A DNA stretch of 64,000 nt, taken from assembly GCF_016894445.1 (NCBI RefSeq), contig NZ_CP056775.1:5134001-5198000 (forward strand), in the 5' to 3' direction. This DNA is from Dyadobacter sandarakinus. Lineage in GTDB: Bacteria; Bacteroidota; Bacteroidia; Cytophagales; Spirosomataceae. Position numbers and translations under genes: made by a program. The notes under the pieces were generated by a model. The model saw nothing but the letters and a program-made list of their open reading frames with translations, was not told where the DNA came from and made no database searches. Of this stretch, positions 36,756 to 45,856 are shown piece after piece (position 1 is the first letter of the stretch; every line of letters begins with the position of its first letter).

Positions 36756-38522
36756 ATGAAGACTATATTCATCAAAAACAAGCGCATAAAAGCAGCTGTG
36801 CTGAGCTTGGTAGCAGCCACCTGCATGGTAGCCGCCCGGCTGCCGCAGCAAAGTACGCTCCCTCCCGGTGACCCCGACAATGGCGGCCTCACCACACCGG
36901 ACGGCTTTGAAACAGTAGTGGTAGCAGACAGTACCGGCCAGGCACGGCATATTGTGGTAAACGAAAACGGGGATATCTACATCAAGCTGCGCTATTATGG
37001 GAAAGGTGAGCGCGGCGGCACCGTAGCATTGCGTGATACCAACAAGGATGGAAAAGCCGATATCATCAAAAATTTTGGTCAGTACAAGGATGAAGGCGGG
37101 CTTGCCAATGGTGTAACCATTCACAATGGGTACCTCTATTTCAGCTCCACACTCGTGGTATACCGTAGCAAGCTGATCCCCGGGCAGCTTTTGCCAGATG
37201 AAAAAGTAGAGGTCGTGCTCCGCGACGATCACGAGCACGGTGACCACTGGCATATTACCAAGCCTATGGCATTTGATAACAAAGGCAACATGTACGTGCC
37301 TTTCGGTGCACCTTCGGACGCTTGTCAGGATATGGTCAATTCGCCGGGTGGCCAGCCGGGCAGCCCCGGGCTTAATCCATGCCCGGATCTGGAGAAGCAT
37401 GGGGGCGTATGGAAGTTTAGTGCTGACAAGCTCAACCAGACGCAAAAGGATGGTTCCCTGTTTGCAACCGGCCTGCGCAGCATTGTGGGCCTGCGCTGGA
37501 ATTCCGATGACGAAAGTTTGTATGCCGTGGTACATGGCCGGGATAACCTGCACCGCCTCTTTCCGGATCTGTTCAGCTCGTGGCAGAGCGCGGTACTGCC
37601 TGCGGAGGAATTTGTAAAACTGAAACAAGGCTCCAACATCGGCTGGCCATACTATTACTATGATCAGATGAAGGGTAAGAAAATGCTGAATCCTGAGTAT
37701 GGCGGGGATGGTAAAAAAGAGGGTGAAGGTTCTAAATATCAGAATCCCCTTATTGGTTTTCCGGGCCACTGGGCGCCTAATGATTTGTTGTTTTACAAAG
37801 GAGACCAGTTTCCCGAGCGGTACAAGCATGGAGCCTTCATCGCATTTCACGGCTCTACAAACCGTGCTCCTTACCCGCAGGCGGGCTATTTTGTGGCATT
37901 TGTACCTTTCAAAAACGGAGCTCCTGCCGGCCCGTGGGAGGTGTTTGCAGACGGGTTTGCCGGCGTAGATCCGATCATTAATGTAAGTGATGCAAAGTTT
38001 CGCCCGATGGGGTTGGCCGAGGGTCTGGACGGCTCATTGTATATTACCGATTCCCGCCAGGGAAAATTGTGGCGCATCATGTTTAAAGGAAATAAAAAAT
38101 CCTTTGGCCCGGCCCAGCTCGCAGCTATGGAAAAACACAAGCAGCTGGCACACATCCGCACACCTGATGAAGTGAAGGATAACCTGGACGCCGAAACCAA
38201 GCTCGCAGGCCAGCGTGTTTATAATACCTACTGTACGCCCTGCCACCAGCGCAACGGACTGGGCGACGGCAGCCGGTTTCCGCCCCTGGTCAATTCGGAG
38301 TGGGTGACCAATGACAAGCGCAGGCTCATTGAAGTAGTAACCAAAGGATTGGAAGGCCCCATAGAAGTACTCGGCAAGCCCTATAATGACCTCATGCCCA
38401 AGCACGACTTTATCAAGCCCGCAGAAATGGCGCAGCTGCTCACCTTTGTGCGCCAGAATTTTGGGCATATGCCCGACCGTATTACCGAAGATGACATCAA
38501 AAGAGTAACCAAAAAACAGTAA
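36756..38522 (+). CDS. exported PQQ-dehydrogenase-like beta-propeller fused to cytochrome c
   Basis: 588 residues from ATG 36756, two bases after the amidohydrolase stop. Signal peptide at the N-terminus (AVLSLVAATCMVAA). Residues about 45-430 form a soluble-glucose/sorbosone-dehydrogenase type beta propeller (LANGVTIHNGYLYFSS, GLRSIVGLRWNSDDESLYAV, GSNIGWPYYYYDQ, PMGLAEGLDGSLYITDSRQGKLWRI). The C-terminus is a cytochrome c domain with the haem motif CTPCH at 493-497 and a distal DLMPKHDF. It should oxidise a sugar-like or other alcohol substrate in the periplasm and pass electrons to the chain. It likely works with the two amidohydrolases on one catabolic route. Confidence 0.86.
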   Translation: MKTIFIKNKRIKAAVLSLVAATCMVAARLPQQSTLPPGDPDNGGLTTPDGFETVVVADSTGQARHIVVNENGDIYIKLRYYGKGERGGTVALRDTNKDGKADIIKNFGQYKDEGGLANGVTIHNGYLYFSSTLVVYRSKLIPGQLLPDEKVEVVLRDDHEHGDHWHITKPMAFDNKGNMYVPFGAPSDACQDMVNSPGGQPGSPGLNPCPDLEKHGGVWKFSADKLNQTQKDGSLFATGLRSIVGLRWNSDDESLYAVVHGRDNLHRLFPDLFSSWQSAVLPAEEFVKLKQGSNIGWPYYYYDQMKGKKMLNPEYGGDGKKEGEGSKYQNPLIGFPGHWAPNDLLFYKGDQFPERYKHGAFIAFHGSTNRAPYPQAGYFVAFVPFKNGAPAGPWEVFADGFAGVDPIINVSDAKFRPMGLAEGLDGSLYITDSRQGKLWRIMFKGNKKSFGPAQLAAMEKHKQLAHIRTPDEVKDNLDAETKLAGQRVYNTYCTPCHQRNGLGDGSRFPPLVNSEWVTNDKRRLIEVVTKGLEGPIEVLGKPYNDLMPKHDFIKPAEMAQLLTFVRQNFGHMPDRITEDDIKRVTKKQ

Positions 38523-38523
38523 A

Positions 38524-39423
38524 TCAGATCCGCACGGTCTGCACCTGAATGTCCATAGCCCGAAAGCCGCTGGCGACATTCAGGTGATCTTTAAAATTCA
38601 AAACTTGCCCGTCACGGCGTACTGCTTCTATCTTTGAAAAGTCAAGGTCATGTATCAGCCAGCCTTCCTGCTGGGCAGGCATTACTGCCATAATTCCTTC
38701 TTCGGGCAGGTCTTTGTCGGGCGTGGAGTAAAAGGCCGCGTACCCGTAGTTAATATCTACGGCCGGCGACCAGTGTGCGTCTCCCACGGTCTGGGATACG
38801 GCGGTATAAGCCTGGTTTTCCAATGCTCTTGCCCGGGCGCCCACGTGTACGCGGGTAGCACCGCGGATGGTTTCGGTACAGCTTGGAGCAAGGATCAGGG
38901 AAGCGCCGGCAGCGCATAAATGCTGAGAACCCAGCGAGAACTCCACATCATAGCAAATCTGGATTCCAAATCTCCCCCACTCAGCTTCAAAAACCGTCAG
39001 CTTTTTGGGCGCACTCTGAATGCCCCAATGCTCATCCTCAAACCGCGTCATGAAAAATTTATCCTGGTACCCTGCCAGTCCGCCCGGGCCGAACACGTAG
39101 ACCCGGTTCAGATGCAGGTCATTTTCCACTATCGGAATGCTTGGCGCCACAATGATCACCTGGTACTTGCGGGACAGCATTTCGAAAGTGCCGCAAAACT
39201 CACTTTTCAGCACATTCAGTTCCAGTACCTGCCCGCGGATATCGGAACGGATACTTTCATTGAAAATACTGACGAGCTCCATGGAGCCATATTCCGGGAA
39301 AAGGAGCAGATTAGCTTTTTCACTTGCGGCTTCAGCTACCCAGCGTTCTACGTGCAGTTGCCATGCTTCAAACGTAGCATGTTCGGTAATCGGGTACTGG
39401 GCGGCGGCAATGGTGGCATTCAT
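38524..39423 (-). CDS. carbon-nitrogen hydrolase (nitrilase superfamily)
   Basis: 299 residues from ATG 39423 (MNATIAAAQYPI); the frame stays open further upstream, but that part is inside the acetyltransferase gene. The Glu-Lys-Cys triad is visible: Glu 44 (FPEYGSME), Lys 122 (GYQDKFFM) and Cys 157 (QICYDVEF). The family cleaves nitriles or amides; closest by style to aliphatic amidases such as omega-amidase-like or NAD-related hydrolases, but the substrate is open. Its ATG overlaps the acetyltransferase TGA (ATGA). It converges with the cytochrome gene, with only one base between the two stop codons. Confidence 0.9.
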   Translation of the reverse strand: MNATIAAAQYPITEHATFEAWQLHVERWVAEAASEKANLLLFPEYGSMELVSIFNESIRSDIRGQVLELNVLKSEFCGTFEMLSRKYQVIIVAPSIPIVENDLHLNRVYVFGPGGLAGYQDKFFMTRFEDEHWGIQSAPKKLTVFEAEWGRFGIQICYDVEFSLGSQHLCAAGASLILAPSCTETIRGATRVHVGARARALENQAYTAVSQTVGDAHWSPAVDINYGYAAFYSTPDKDLPEEGIMAVMPAQQEGWLIHDLDFSKIEAVRRDGQVLNFKDHLNVASGFRAMDIQVQTVRI

Positions 39424-40034
39424 CTGGTAAGTGCGTCGGTAAGTGATTTGAGCCAGAAGATCATCTGCTTGGGTGTGGAGGCAGTTTCGCCCAGGTCGGG
39501 CCACTCCATTGTCGCCATCATTGCGGGTTCTTTCCGGTACCCGCGTTTGAGCCAGAAAGCGTCGTTTGGACGATAGTCTGCGGGTTGCTGCGGGTGGTTT
39601 TCGCCCCTCTCTACCGCGCAAAAACAGCTGAGCTCATACGAGCCGAAACTGCGTGCATGTGCCTCCCGCTCATCAAAAAACAGGTGTCCCAGTCCACGGC
39701 CCCGGTATTCCTGAAGGAGGATACTTTCGCCAAAGTAAAAGATGGAGTTCACGTCCATACCCGCATCTTCAAAAGGCTTTCGTACTTCGTCCGACTCGTC
39801 GGCCAGCGGAATGCACGTAGTGGCCCCCACCATTTCGGTCCCGTCGTATACCGCAAAAAGGAATGCATGCTCGGACTGGGAATAAATGGTCAGGTATTCC
39901 TTTTCATAATCCAGAGAGCCTTCATACAGGTAGGGAAAGTCGCGGAATACCGCAATGCGCAGCTTGCCGACTTCTTCGGCAACTGCCTCGATCTGTGCGC
40001 CGTAGCGACGGATGAACGTAAGATTGTCAGTCAT
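39420..40034 (-). CDS. GNAT-family N-acetyltransferase
   Basis: 204 residues. Acetyl-CoA-binding signature ILLQEYRGRGLGHLFFDEREAHARSFG (motif A with RGRGLG) and preceding strands (HAFLFAVYDGTEMVGATTCIPL). Flanked by a SnoaL-like protein gene that overlaps its start by 8 bp and by a nitrilase gene with ATGA overlap, so three genes form one tightly coupled unit. Acetyl acceptor unknown. Confidence 0.88.
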   Translation of the reverse strand: MTDNLTFIRRYGAQIEAVAEEVGKLRIAVFRDFPYLYEGSLDYEKEYLTIYSQSEHAFLFAVYDGTEMVGATTCIPLADESDEVRKPFEDAGMDVNSIFYFGESILLQEYRGRGLGHLFFDEREAHARSFGSYELSCFCAVERGENHPQQPADYRPNDAFWLKRGYRKEPAMMATMEWPDLGETASTPKQMIFWLKSLTDALTR

Positions 40035-40440
40035 TTTTCGGTTTGGAAACCAGCTCTATCCAGAGCGGCAGGTTGTAGTAAGTAGTTACCCGGCTGATCA
40101 GCCCGCTTTTTACTTCCAGGAAAGCGGCCGCAGGCAGTACATAAGTTTGTCCATAAGCCTCGGGCAAGCCTTCTTCCCCTTTTTTATAAATACCATTCAC
40201 CGTAAACTCCACCGCGACCCGGCTGTCCGAAGGTTCGGTGAAAAACACCATGTCCGTGAGCGTTTCTTCATAAGCTTCGTCCATTTTGCCTAAAAACTCC
40301 CTGAATTTATCGATCCCGATGCGCACGTCACCCTGGTTGGCTTCATGCCGTACCTCGGGATGAAGGAGTTCGAGCATGCCACCCCAGTTTTTATTGTTGA
40401 AGCTTTCGTAGTAGCGTTTTACAGTTTCAAGTGCAGACAT
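40027..40440 (-). CDS. SnoaL-like (NTF2-superfamily) protein
   Basis: 137 residues. The cone-shaped NTF2 fold is suggested by the opening helix (SALETVKRYYESFNNKNWGGMLELLHPEVRHEANQGD) and strands ending AAAFLEVKSGLISRVTTYYNLPLW. Members are small isomerases or cyclases, polyketide-type enzymes, or ligand-binding proteins; no catalytic residue can be fixed here. First gene of the acetyltransferase-nitrilase unit. Confidence 0.8.
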   Translation of the reverse strand: MSALETVKRYYESFNNKNWGGMLELLHPEVRHEANQGDVRIGIDKFREFLGKMDEAYEETLTDMVFFTEPSDSRVAVEFTVNGIYKKGEEGLPEAYGQTYVLPAAAFLEVKSGLISRVTTYYNLPLWIELVSKPKND

Positions 40441-40470
40441 AGTAATATGTTTTTCAAAAAAAATTTAAAG

Positions 40471-42459
40471 CTAGTTAGATTTCCCGTCGGGTGTGTATAC
40501 CCACCTGAATGTACCTGACCAGGTTTTCCGGTACCATTTTCCATGATAAAAAAAGCGGTCCCCCTCGTCGTGCTCGGCAATGATACAATCCGGTTTAAAG
40601 TCTTTCAGTTCCAGCATCGCGGAAGCATTACGAACCTTCACATGGGCAAACTGCCTGCCTGGCTTTCTTAAAATGTACTGATAACCATAATCATAGCTGT
40701 ATTCCTCAAAGTCAAACCCGATATGGGCAACGTCCAGGGAATCCACATACGTTTTCAGTCGCTCAATTTCAGGCCACTGATCTCCCCAGAGCATTTTTTC
40801 AGGTGTTGAAAAAAGGATACTTCCCTGTTTCAGGTTCAGCTGGTTTTCTGTCCGGATATTCAGGTGCAATGCCTTGTTGACAGGCGGAAAAATCTCATCG
40901 AAGAACCAGCGGGTCGACAGCAGCGGGTGCGTCACACTGAGCAAGGCAAAAGGCAGGGCAGCCAGCCACAGGATCAGCATGAGCAGGTGGTTTGCGATTC
41001 TGGAAAAAAAGTTGCCATACACCAGTCCGATGATTGGAGCCGCCAGCAGAAAAAACGGGATGTGCAGGCGGGAACCGTAAACCTGATAGGTAATAAAGTA
41101 GCAAAAAGTCAGAAAGCCGCCGAATACCAGCAATGCATACCATTTCAATCCTGATGTGGACCGGATAGAAAACAGCAGGGGTACAGTCAGCAGGATGAGC
41201 ACCATACCCAGCAGATTGTGCGCAAAATCCTCGTTGAAGTTGAGCTTGTTCATCTTGAACTCCATCCCCGCACGCGGGTTGTTAAGGGGTGTACCCAGCT
41301 TTTGATGAAGACTTTTCAGGCGGTCTTCCAAAAATGCATTGTACTTATTACCTGGCGAAACAAAGCCCAGATGCAGAAAAACATGCTTGGAAGTGGACGA
41401 AAGCAGGTGCGTCACACCTCCCAGCTCATTGCGGTTGCCCGCACTCATAGTCCCGATTGGTGAGCCGAACACACGGTAGGTACGGTACCAAAAAGGTGCA
41501 TTCAGTAAAAGGGTGAGCGCGATCACACCCGCTGTCAATACTGCCAGCTTTTTCCACTGCCTGCCGCTCTGTACCATTTTAAGCAGCAGATACAGGCCGA
41601 ACGGAAATGCGAAAAATACGAAAGTACCTTTGGTCATCAGTCCAAGGGCAACCGTCATTGCAAGCAGGGGAAGCGAGGGGCTGCTTTTCTTTTTTACGTA
41701 GTCAAAAACGTGCATTGCCGTACAGGAAACGAAGAAAGCGGCTACCAGGTCGTTTTGGGTTGTCATGGACTCCAGTACTACGATGGGCAGCGTGGCGGCA
41801 AACACCAGCGCGGTCGCCAGGGAAGTACCCGAACCTTTGAACAACCCCACTACCAGCGAGACAACCACGAGAATGCCTGCCAGGCAAAACCATTGAACGC
41901 ATTGAAAATAACGCTCACTGCCTGCAAGCAAAAAGGTATGCAGGTGCACATATTCCGAAAACGGACTGAAAGAAATCGCCCGCTCAATGTGTGAGGCATA
42001 ATGCCCGACATGACCATCCTGAATCCAGTAACCCAGCCTCGACAGGTGGTAGCTGAGGGAATCGGCATTATTGGGCGTCGCTACAAATGCCACGGTGAGG
42101 GTGATCAGCCCCATGATCAGCAGCATGCCGGCCGGCAGCCAGCCTATCTCGCGGACAAAGCTTTTGGCAGATGCCAGCCAGGCTTGCAGTATGGCAGCAA
42201 TCCCAGCACTTTTCTTTTCTTTTTGTTTCCATAAAAAAAAGAAAAGCAGGAGGTCCAGCAGCGCCCAGATGATCCGGATTGAAGTTGCCTGAATGCCGTG
42301 AATGCTGCTTAAAAGTTCGGTACTGGCGGCAATAAAGAAGAAGATGCCCGTAAGTGCAGTGAGCAGCGACCGGCGCAGGGGCTGCCCTGCATGTTGATAC
42401 AAACCCAAATAACAACCCGCCGTGCTCAGGCAGATAGCCAATGGAATAAGTAGGATCAT
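40471..42459 (-). CDS. multi-pass membrane glycosyltransferase (GT39/ArnT-like)
   Basis: 662 residues from ATG 42459; an upstream TTG at 42498 is an alternative. About ten to twelve membrane helices fill the first two thirds. The first periplasmic loop has NADSLSYHLSRLGYWIQDGHVGHY and SPFSEYVHL, the acidic loop found in undecaprenyl-phosphate-dependent mannosyl- or aminoarabinosyl-type transferases. A soluble tail follows from about 560. It should transfer a sugar from a lipid carrier on the periplasmic side. Acceptor unknown. It is in the leftward run of the metal-chelate importer, 72 bp after its ATPase. Confidence 0.75.
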   Translation of the reverse strand: MILLIPLAICLSTAGCYLGLYQHAGQPLRRSLLTALTGIFFFIAASTELLSSIHGIQATSIRIIWALLDLLLFFFLWKQKEKKSAGIAAILQAWLASAKSFVREIGWLPAGMLLIMGLITLTVAFVATPNNADSLSYHLSRLGYWIQDGHVGHYASHIERAISFSPFSEYVHLHTFLLAGSERYFQCVQWFCLAGILVVVSLVVGLFKGSGTSLATALVFAATLPIVVLESMTTQNDLVAAFFVSCTAMHVFDYVKKKSSPSLPLLAMTVALGLMTKGTFVFFAFPFGLYLLLKMVQSGRQWKKLAVLTAGVIALTLLLNAPFWYRTYRVFGSPIGTMSAGNRNELGGVTHLLSSTSKHVFLHLGFVSPGNKYNAFLEDRLKSLHQKLGTPLNNPRAGMEFKMNKLNFNEDFAHNLLGMVLILLTVPLLFSIRSTSGLKWYALLVFGGFLTFCYFITYQVYGSRLHIPFFLLAAPIIGLVYGNFFSRIANHLLMLILWLAALPFALLSVTHPLLSTRWFFDEIFPPVNKALHLNIRTENQLNLKQGSILFSTPEKMLWGDQWPEIERLKTYVDSLDVAHIGFDFEEYSYDYGYQYILRKPGRQFAHVKVRNASAMLELKDFKPDCIIAEHDEGDRFFYHGKWYRKTWSGTFRWVYTPDGKSN

Positions 42460-42531
42460 AAAAAGAGAAACGTCCTCGTTGGCTGAATAGAGTATCAAAA
42501 CTAACTAATTCGACGAAACAAACGCATTCTC

Positions 42532-43563
42532 TTAGTCTGTGGATTCGGCCAGAAAGTGAATTTGCTGCAGAAGTGCTTCCATGGAGCGAACACTAAACCG
42601 CTGACCCTTCCAGTCGAGGATCCAGTGCAAATCCTGGTTTTCCTCCTGTACAGCAATACGCAACGCATGGTTTTTGGATAAACTGATCCCGTAACCTTTC
42701 CGCTCCAGTGCACGTTGTGTCCAGAAAACAAGGCGCGGCTCACCGGCAAGTGCAAAGTGCAGCAGATTGTGTGTCCGATGAACCATGAATGTTCCCGACA
42801 GTTGATCAAAATAGAATCCGGAGCCTGCAAATGCGGCTTCAAATGCTCCGTTGAGTACCAAGTCCTCCGGAGCACCTGCGGCCAGGCTTCCGTCTTTGCC
42901 CATCAGCCAGAGCTGGTCGGCCGACTGAAGTGCAAGGTCCAGCTCATGCGTGCTCAGCAGAATCGCCTTGCTGCTGTCACGTGCCAGCTCACGCAGCAAT
43001 CCCATCATCTCGACGCGGTTGGGCAGGTCGAGGTGAGCGGTAGGCTCATCCAGCAGAATAACGCCCGTGTCTTGTGCCAATGCTCTGGCCAGTAGTAGTT
43101 TTTGCCGCTCTCCGTCACTCAGCTCCTGGATTTTTCGGGTGAGCAGGCTTGCAACCCCGGCCTGCTCAATGGCCAGGTTTATATGATAATGGTCGGACTC
43201 GCTGAGCCTGCCGAGCCAGCCGGTATAGGGAGTGCGGCCAAGTGCAATAACTTCACCGGCGGAGAGGTTGCCGGTTTCGAGCCGGTCGGTGAGTACCACA
43301 CTGAGCTCCTTGGCGAGCTCGGCCGGTTTCAGGTCCGTCAGGTGGCGGCCACGGATCAGTATCTCTCCTCCAAGACCAGGCAGCAAGCCGGCCAGTGTCC
43401 GCATCAATGTTGATTTACCGCTGCCATTGGCTCCCAGCAGGCATACCAGCTGCCCGGGCCAGAGGTCGAGGCTCAGCTTACCCGCTACGATACGCTCCGC
43501 TCCTTTTTGGCGGTAACCAACCGACAGCTGCCGGGTTTCCAGGGCGAGTGACAGTCGGTTCAT
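42532..43563 (-). CDS. ABC transporter ATP-binding protein, FecE/BtuD type, with C-terminal extension
   Basis: 343 residues. Walker A GANGSGKST near residue 45, signature LSDGERQKLLLARALA, Walker B VILLDEPTAHLDL and the H-loop STHELDL are all present. Family members are usually about 255 residues; here an extra region of about 90 residues follows FYFDQLSGTFMVHRTHN and has no recognised fold. Its ATG overlaps the permease TGA. It drives import of a chelated metal (iron-siderophore, haem or cobalamin). Confidence 0.92.
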   Translation of the reverse strand: MNRLSLALETRQLSVGYRQKGAERIVAGKLSLDLWPGQLVCLLGANGSGKSTLMRTLAGLLPGLGGEILIRGRHLTDLKPAELAKELSVVLTDRLETGNLSAGEVIALGRTPYTGWLGRLSESDHYHINLAIEQAGVASLLTRKIQELSDGERQKLLLARALAQDTGVILLDEPTAHLDLPNRVEMMGLLRELARDSSKAILLSTHELDLALQSADQLWLMGKDGSLAAGAPEDLVLNGAFEAAFAGSGFYFDQLSGTFMVHRTHNLLHFALAGEPRLVFWTQRALERKGYGISLSKNHALRIAVQEENQDLHWILDWKGQRFSVRSMEALLQQIHFLAESTD

Positions 43564-44642
43564 GAGAAGGAGGAGCGAAGGTTATTGCGGCTGATGATGA
43601 TCCAGATAACGACCGGGGCGCCGAGCACGGAAGTCACGATGTTGATTGGGATGACGGTTTGCGTGCCGGGTAACTGGGACAAAATATCACAAAAAAGCAT
43701 GAGTACGGTACCCGTGAGGCAGGCTGCCGGGATAAGTATGCGGTGATTGGACGTGCCCATTATAGACCGGGTAATGTGTGGTACTGCAATGCCCACAAAG
43801 CCGATAGGACCGCAAAAAGCGGTAACACTGCCCGTAAGCAGACTGGTGGCAGCCATGATCACGAGCCGGGACGCAAATACGGAAAGGCCCATGCTCCGTG
43901 CATAACTTTCACCCAGCAGGAGTGCATTGAGGGTTTTGGACGAACTGTAAGACAGGAGAATGCCGGCTACGATTACAATGGATAGGACCTGTAAATGGTT
44001 GTGTGTTACTCCGCCAAGTGACCCGAACGTCCACATGATGTACTCCTGCAACTGCTCGGGGCGGCTGAAATACTGCCATATACTCACAATCGAAAGTGTA
44101 ACCGTACCGATCATAACGCCGGTGATGAGCAGGATTACATGATCGCGGATGCGGCCGGCTATGAGCAGGATCAGTGAAAGTACGGCCGCTGAACCCAGCG
44201 CAGCCATGATAATAATGAGCCAGCTGCTACCCGCACCCAGTTGTGAAATGGCGTAAATGCCCGTGCTGCCGCCACCTGCCAGCATCACAGCAGCCACACC
44301 CAGGCCGGCGCCTGCGGTAATACCCAGCTCAGAGGGGCCGGCCAGCGGGTTCCGGAACAAGGTTTGCATCTGCAATCCGCTGACTGATAATGCGCTACCT
44401 GCAAGTACGGCTGTCAATGCTTTTGGGAGGCGTATCTTTTCAATGATAAACTGCCAGGCAGTATGCTCCGATTTTTTGGAAAACAATATGTTCAGTACCT
44501 CTGCCGCAGGAATTTTGACAGAACCAAGCAGGATATCAAGCAGAAATAACCCGGCGGCTGCAATGAGCAGCAAGCTCAGCACAAGCCCGCTCTTTCCTGA
44601 AAAAGCAGCTGAATGGCTGGCGCGATGGGTTGTGGCAGGCAT
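43560..44642 (-). CDS. FecCD/BtuC-family ABC transporter permease
   Basis: 360 residues with about ten membrane helices. Hallmarks are QMQTLFRNPLAGPSELGITAGAGLG, the coupling segment GLAFFGxxPH-like GFVGIAVPHITR, and LPGTQTVIPINIVTSVLGAPV near the C-terminus. It forms the membrane channel for the binding protein just upstream (4 bp gap) and the ATPase downstream (ATGA overlap). Confidence 0.93.
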   Translation of the reverse strand: MPATTHRASHSAAFSGKSGLVLSLLLIAAAGLFLLDILLGSVKIPAAEVLNILFSKKSEHTAWQFIIEKIRLPKALTAVLAGSALSVSGLQMQTLFRNPLAGPSELGITAGAGLGVAAVMLAGGGSTGIYAISQLGAGSSWLIIIMAALGSAAVLSLILLIAGRIRDHVILLITGVMIGTVTLSIVSIWQYFSRPEQLQEYIMWTFGSLGGVTHNHLQVLSIVIVAGILLSYSSSKTLNALLLGESYARSMGLSVFASRLVIMAATSLLTGSVTAFCGPIGFVGIAVPHITRSIMGTSNHRILIPAACLTGTVLMLFCDILSQLPGTQTVIPINIVTSVLGAPVVIWIIISRNNLRSSFS

Positions 44643-44646
44643 ATGT

Positions 44647-45834
44647 CTAAGGTAGTTTTTTGTAAAAAAACAGCGAATGCGCTGGCAGCAGCTCGGGATG
44701 GAGAATATGGATGAGGTCGGCTAGTACAAGCTGGGGGGAAACCGTACCCGACTCAAAAAAATCATTTGAGCCGGCAGCATTCACCCGGTTGTTGTAGCTG
44801 TACATTTTTCCTGATTTAAAGGATTGGAAATCGGCATAACGTGCGTCGGCGGCCAGCACACTCTGTCGGCTATCGTGTTGGTCAAAACCTACATTAAGCC
44901 AGTACTCCGCCTGCAGCGCTGCCGGGTACACCGCTTCAAAGCTCAGTGACAAGCTGCCTGTGTTTTTGGTGTCGCTCCATGGATAGTTGGCACCTGCATC
45001 CGCAAAAAACCTTGCCATGTAACTTTCGCCCCCGGGCATGAACCACGCATCTTTGGTGTTCAGGCCTGAGAGTACTGCTGGTTTATGGGGGCTTTTACGG
45101 GCAAGATTGCTGAGGGACTGATACTCCTTTTCAAGTGCAGCAAACTTCTCATTCACCAGTTTTTCCTGGTTCAGCAGAGCGGCAAACAGCTTGACCCACT
45201 CGGCCCGTGCCAGGGGTGTATTCTCCACCCACTCAGAGTTGGGAAGGACCGGAATGCCTGCCTGCCTGATCAACTGGTACTGGCCTGTACCGCCGGTTCC
45301 TCCACTCGTCATCACAAGGTCGGGATGCATTTCAACGAGCTTTTCCTGGTTGAGGCCCTGGTCTTTGCCTACCTCCGTGATTTTGCCGTCCCGGATCAGC
45401 TGCTGTACCCTGGGAGAAAATACATACTGAAGACTGGCCAGTCCGGTGAGTGTTTTTTCAGCATTCAGAAATGCCAGAAAGCCGATATGCGTAGAGGAGG
45501 TGGCTACCAGGCTCCGCAGGGGGATTTCAATGATCTGCACATCGGAAAAACCTGCGGGCCGCTTTGTACCCCGGTCGAGCAGGATAAACCGGCTGGTATC
45601 TGCTGCATTGCCCAACTGATTGACAATGCTGACGAGCTTGTAATGGTCGCGGTAAGCAATGCTAAAACCTCTTGCATGGCGAATGACAGTTTCATGGGCA
45701 TAGCTGCTTTGGGAGTGCCGATTATCTTTTGTACCCGAATCCGACTGGTTCTGGTTGCAGGCTTGGATGTGAAGTATAAAAAACAAAAAAGCTGCTAACC
45801 GGAGCAGCTTGTAAGAGGAACGGAGTAAGATCAT
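44647..45834 (-). CDS. metal-chelate ABC transporter substrate-binding lipoprotein
   Basis: 395 residues. Lipoprotein signal peptide with lipid Cys 26 (HIQAC). Periplasmic-binding fold of the FecB/BtuF class: the VSIVNQLGNAADTSRFILLDRG opening, the GKDQGLNQEKLVEMHPDLVMTSGG loop and the C-terminal FFESGTVSPQLVLADLIHILHPEL. The coding sequence for the signal peptide contains a terminator-like hairpin at 45776-45810. The gene starts 22 bp after DUF5618. Ligand not certain; siderophore, haem or corrinoid. Confidence 0.9.
   Translation of the reverse strand: MILLRSSYKLLRLAAFLFFILHIQACNQNQSDSGTKDNRHSQSSYAHETVIRHARGFSIAYRDHYKLVSIVNQLGNAADTSRFILLDRGTKRPAGFSDVQIIEIPLRSLVATSSTHIGFLAFLNAEKTLTGLASLQYVFSPRVQQLIRDGKITEVGKDQGLNQEKLVEMHPDLVMTSGGTGGTGQYQLIRQAGIPVLPNSEWVENTPLARAEWVKLFAALLNQEKLVNEKFAALEKEYQSLSNLARKSPHKPAVLSGLNTKDAWFMPGGESYMARFFADAGANYPWSDTKNTGSLSLSFEAVYPAALQAEYWLNVGFDQHDSRQSVLAADARYADFQSFKSGKMYSYNNRVNAAGSNDFFESGTVSPQLVLADLIHILHPELLPAHSLFFYKKLP
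45776..45810 (-). promoter_or_regulatory. terminator/attenuator-like hairpin inside the binding-protein signal sequence
   Basis: Minus strand AAGCTGCT (45810-45803), loop CCGGTT, AGCAGCTT (45796-45789), then TTTTTGTTTTTT. A complete rho-independent terminator by form, lying at codons 9-20 of the substrate-binding protein. It could end transcripts of the upstream DUF5618 gene unless translation melts the hairpin. Confidence 0.55.
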
Positions 45835-45856
45835 TGAAATAACAGTTGCGCAAAAG

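Noticed and set aside
36396-37850. Long antisense reading frame of 484 codons across the second amidohydrolase and the dehydrogenase
   Set aside because: No domain, no signal; both genes on the other strand have strong family signatures.
38524-39621. Longer N-terminus for the nitrilase, starting at 39621
   Set aside because: The extra 66 residues lie in the acetyltransferase gene in another frame and are not nitrilase-like.
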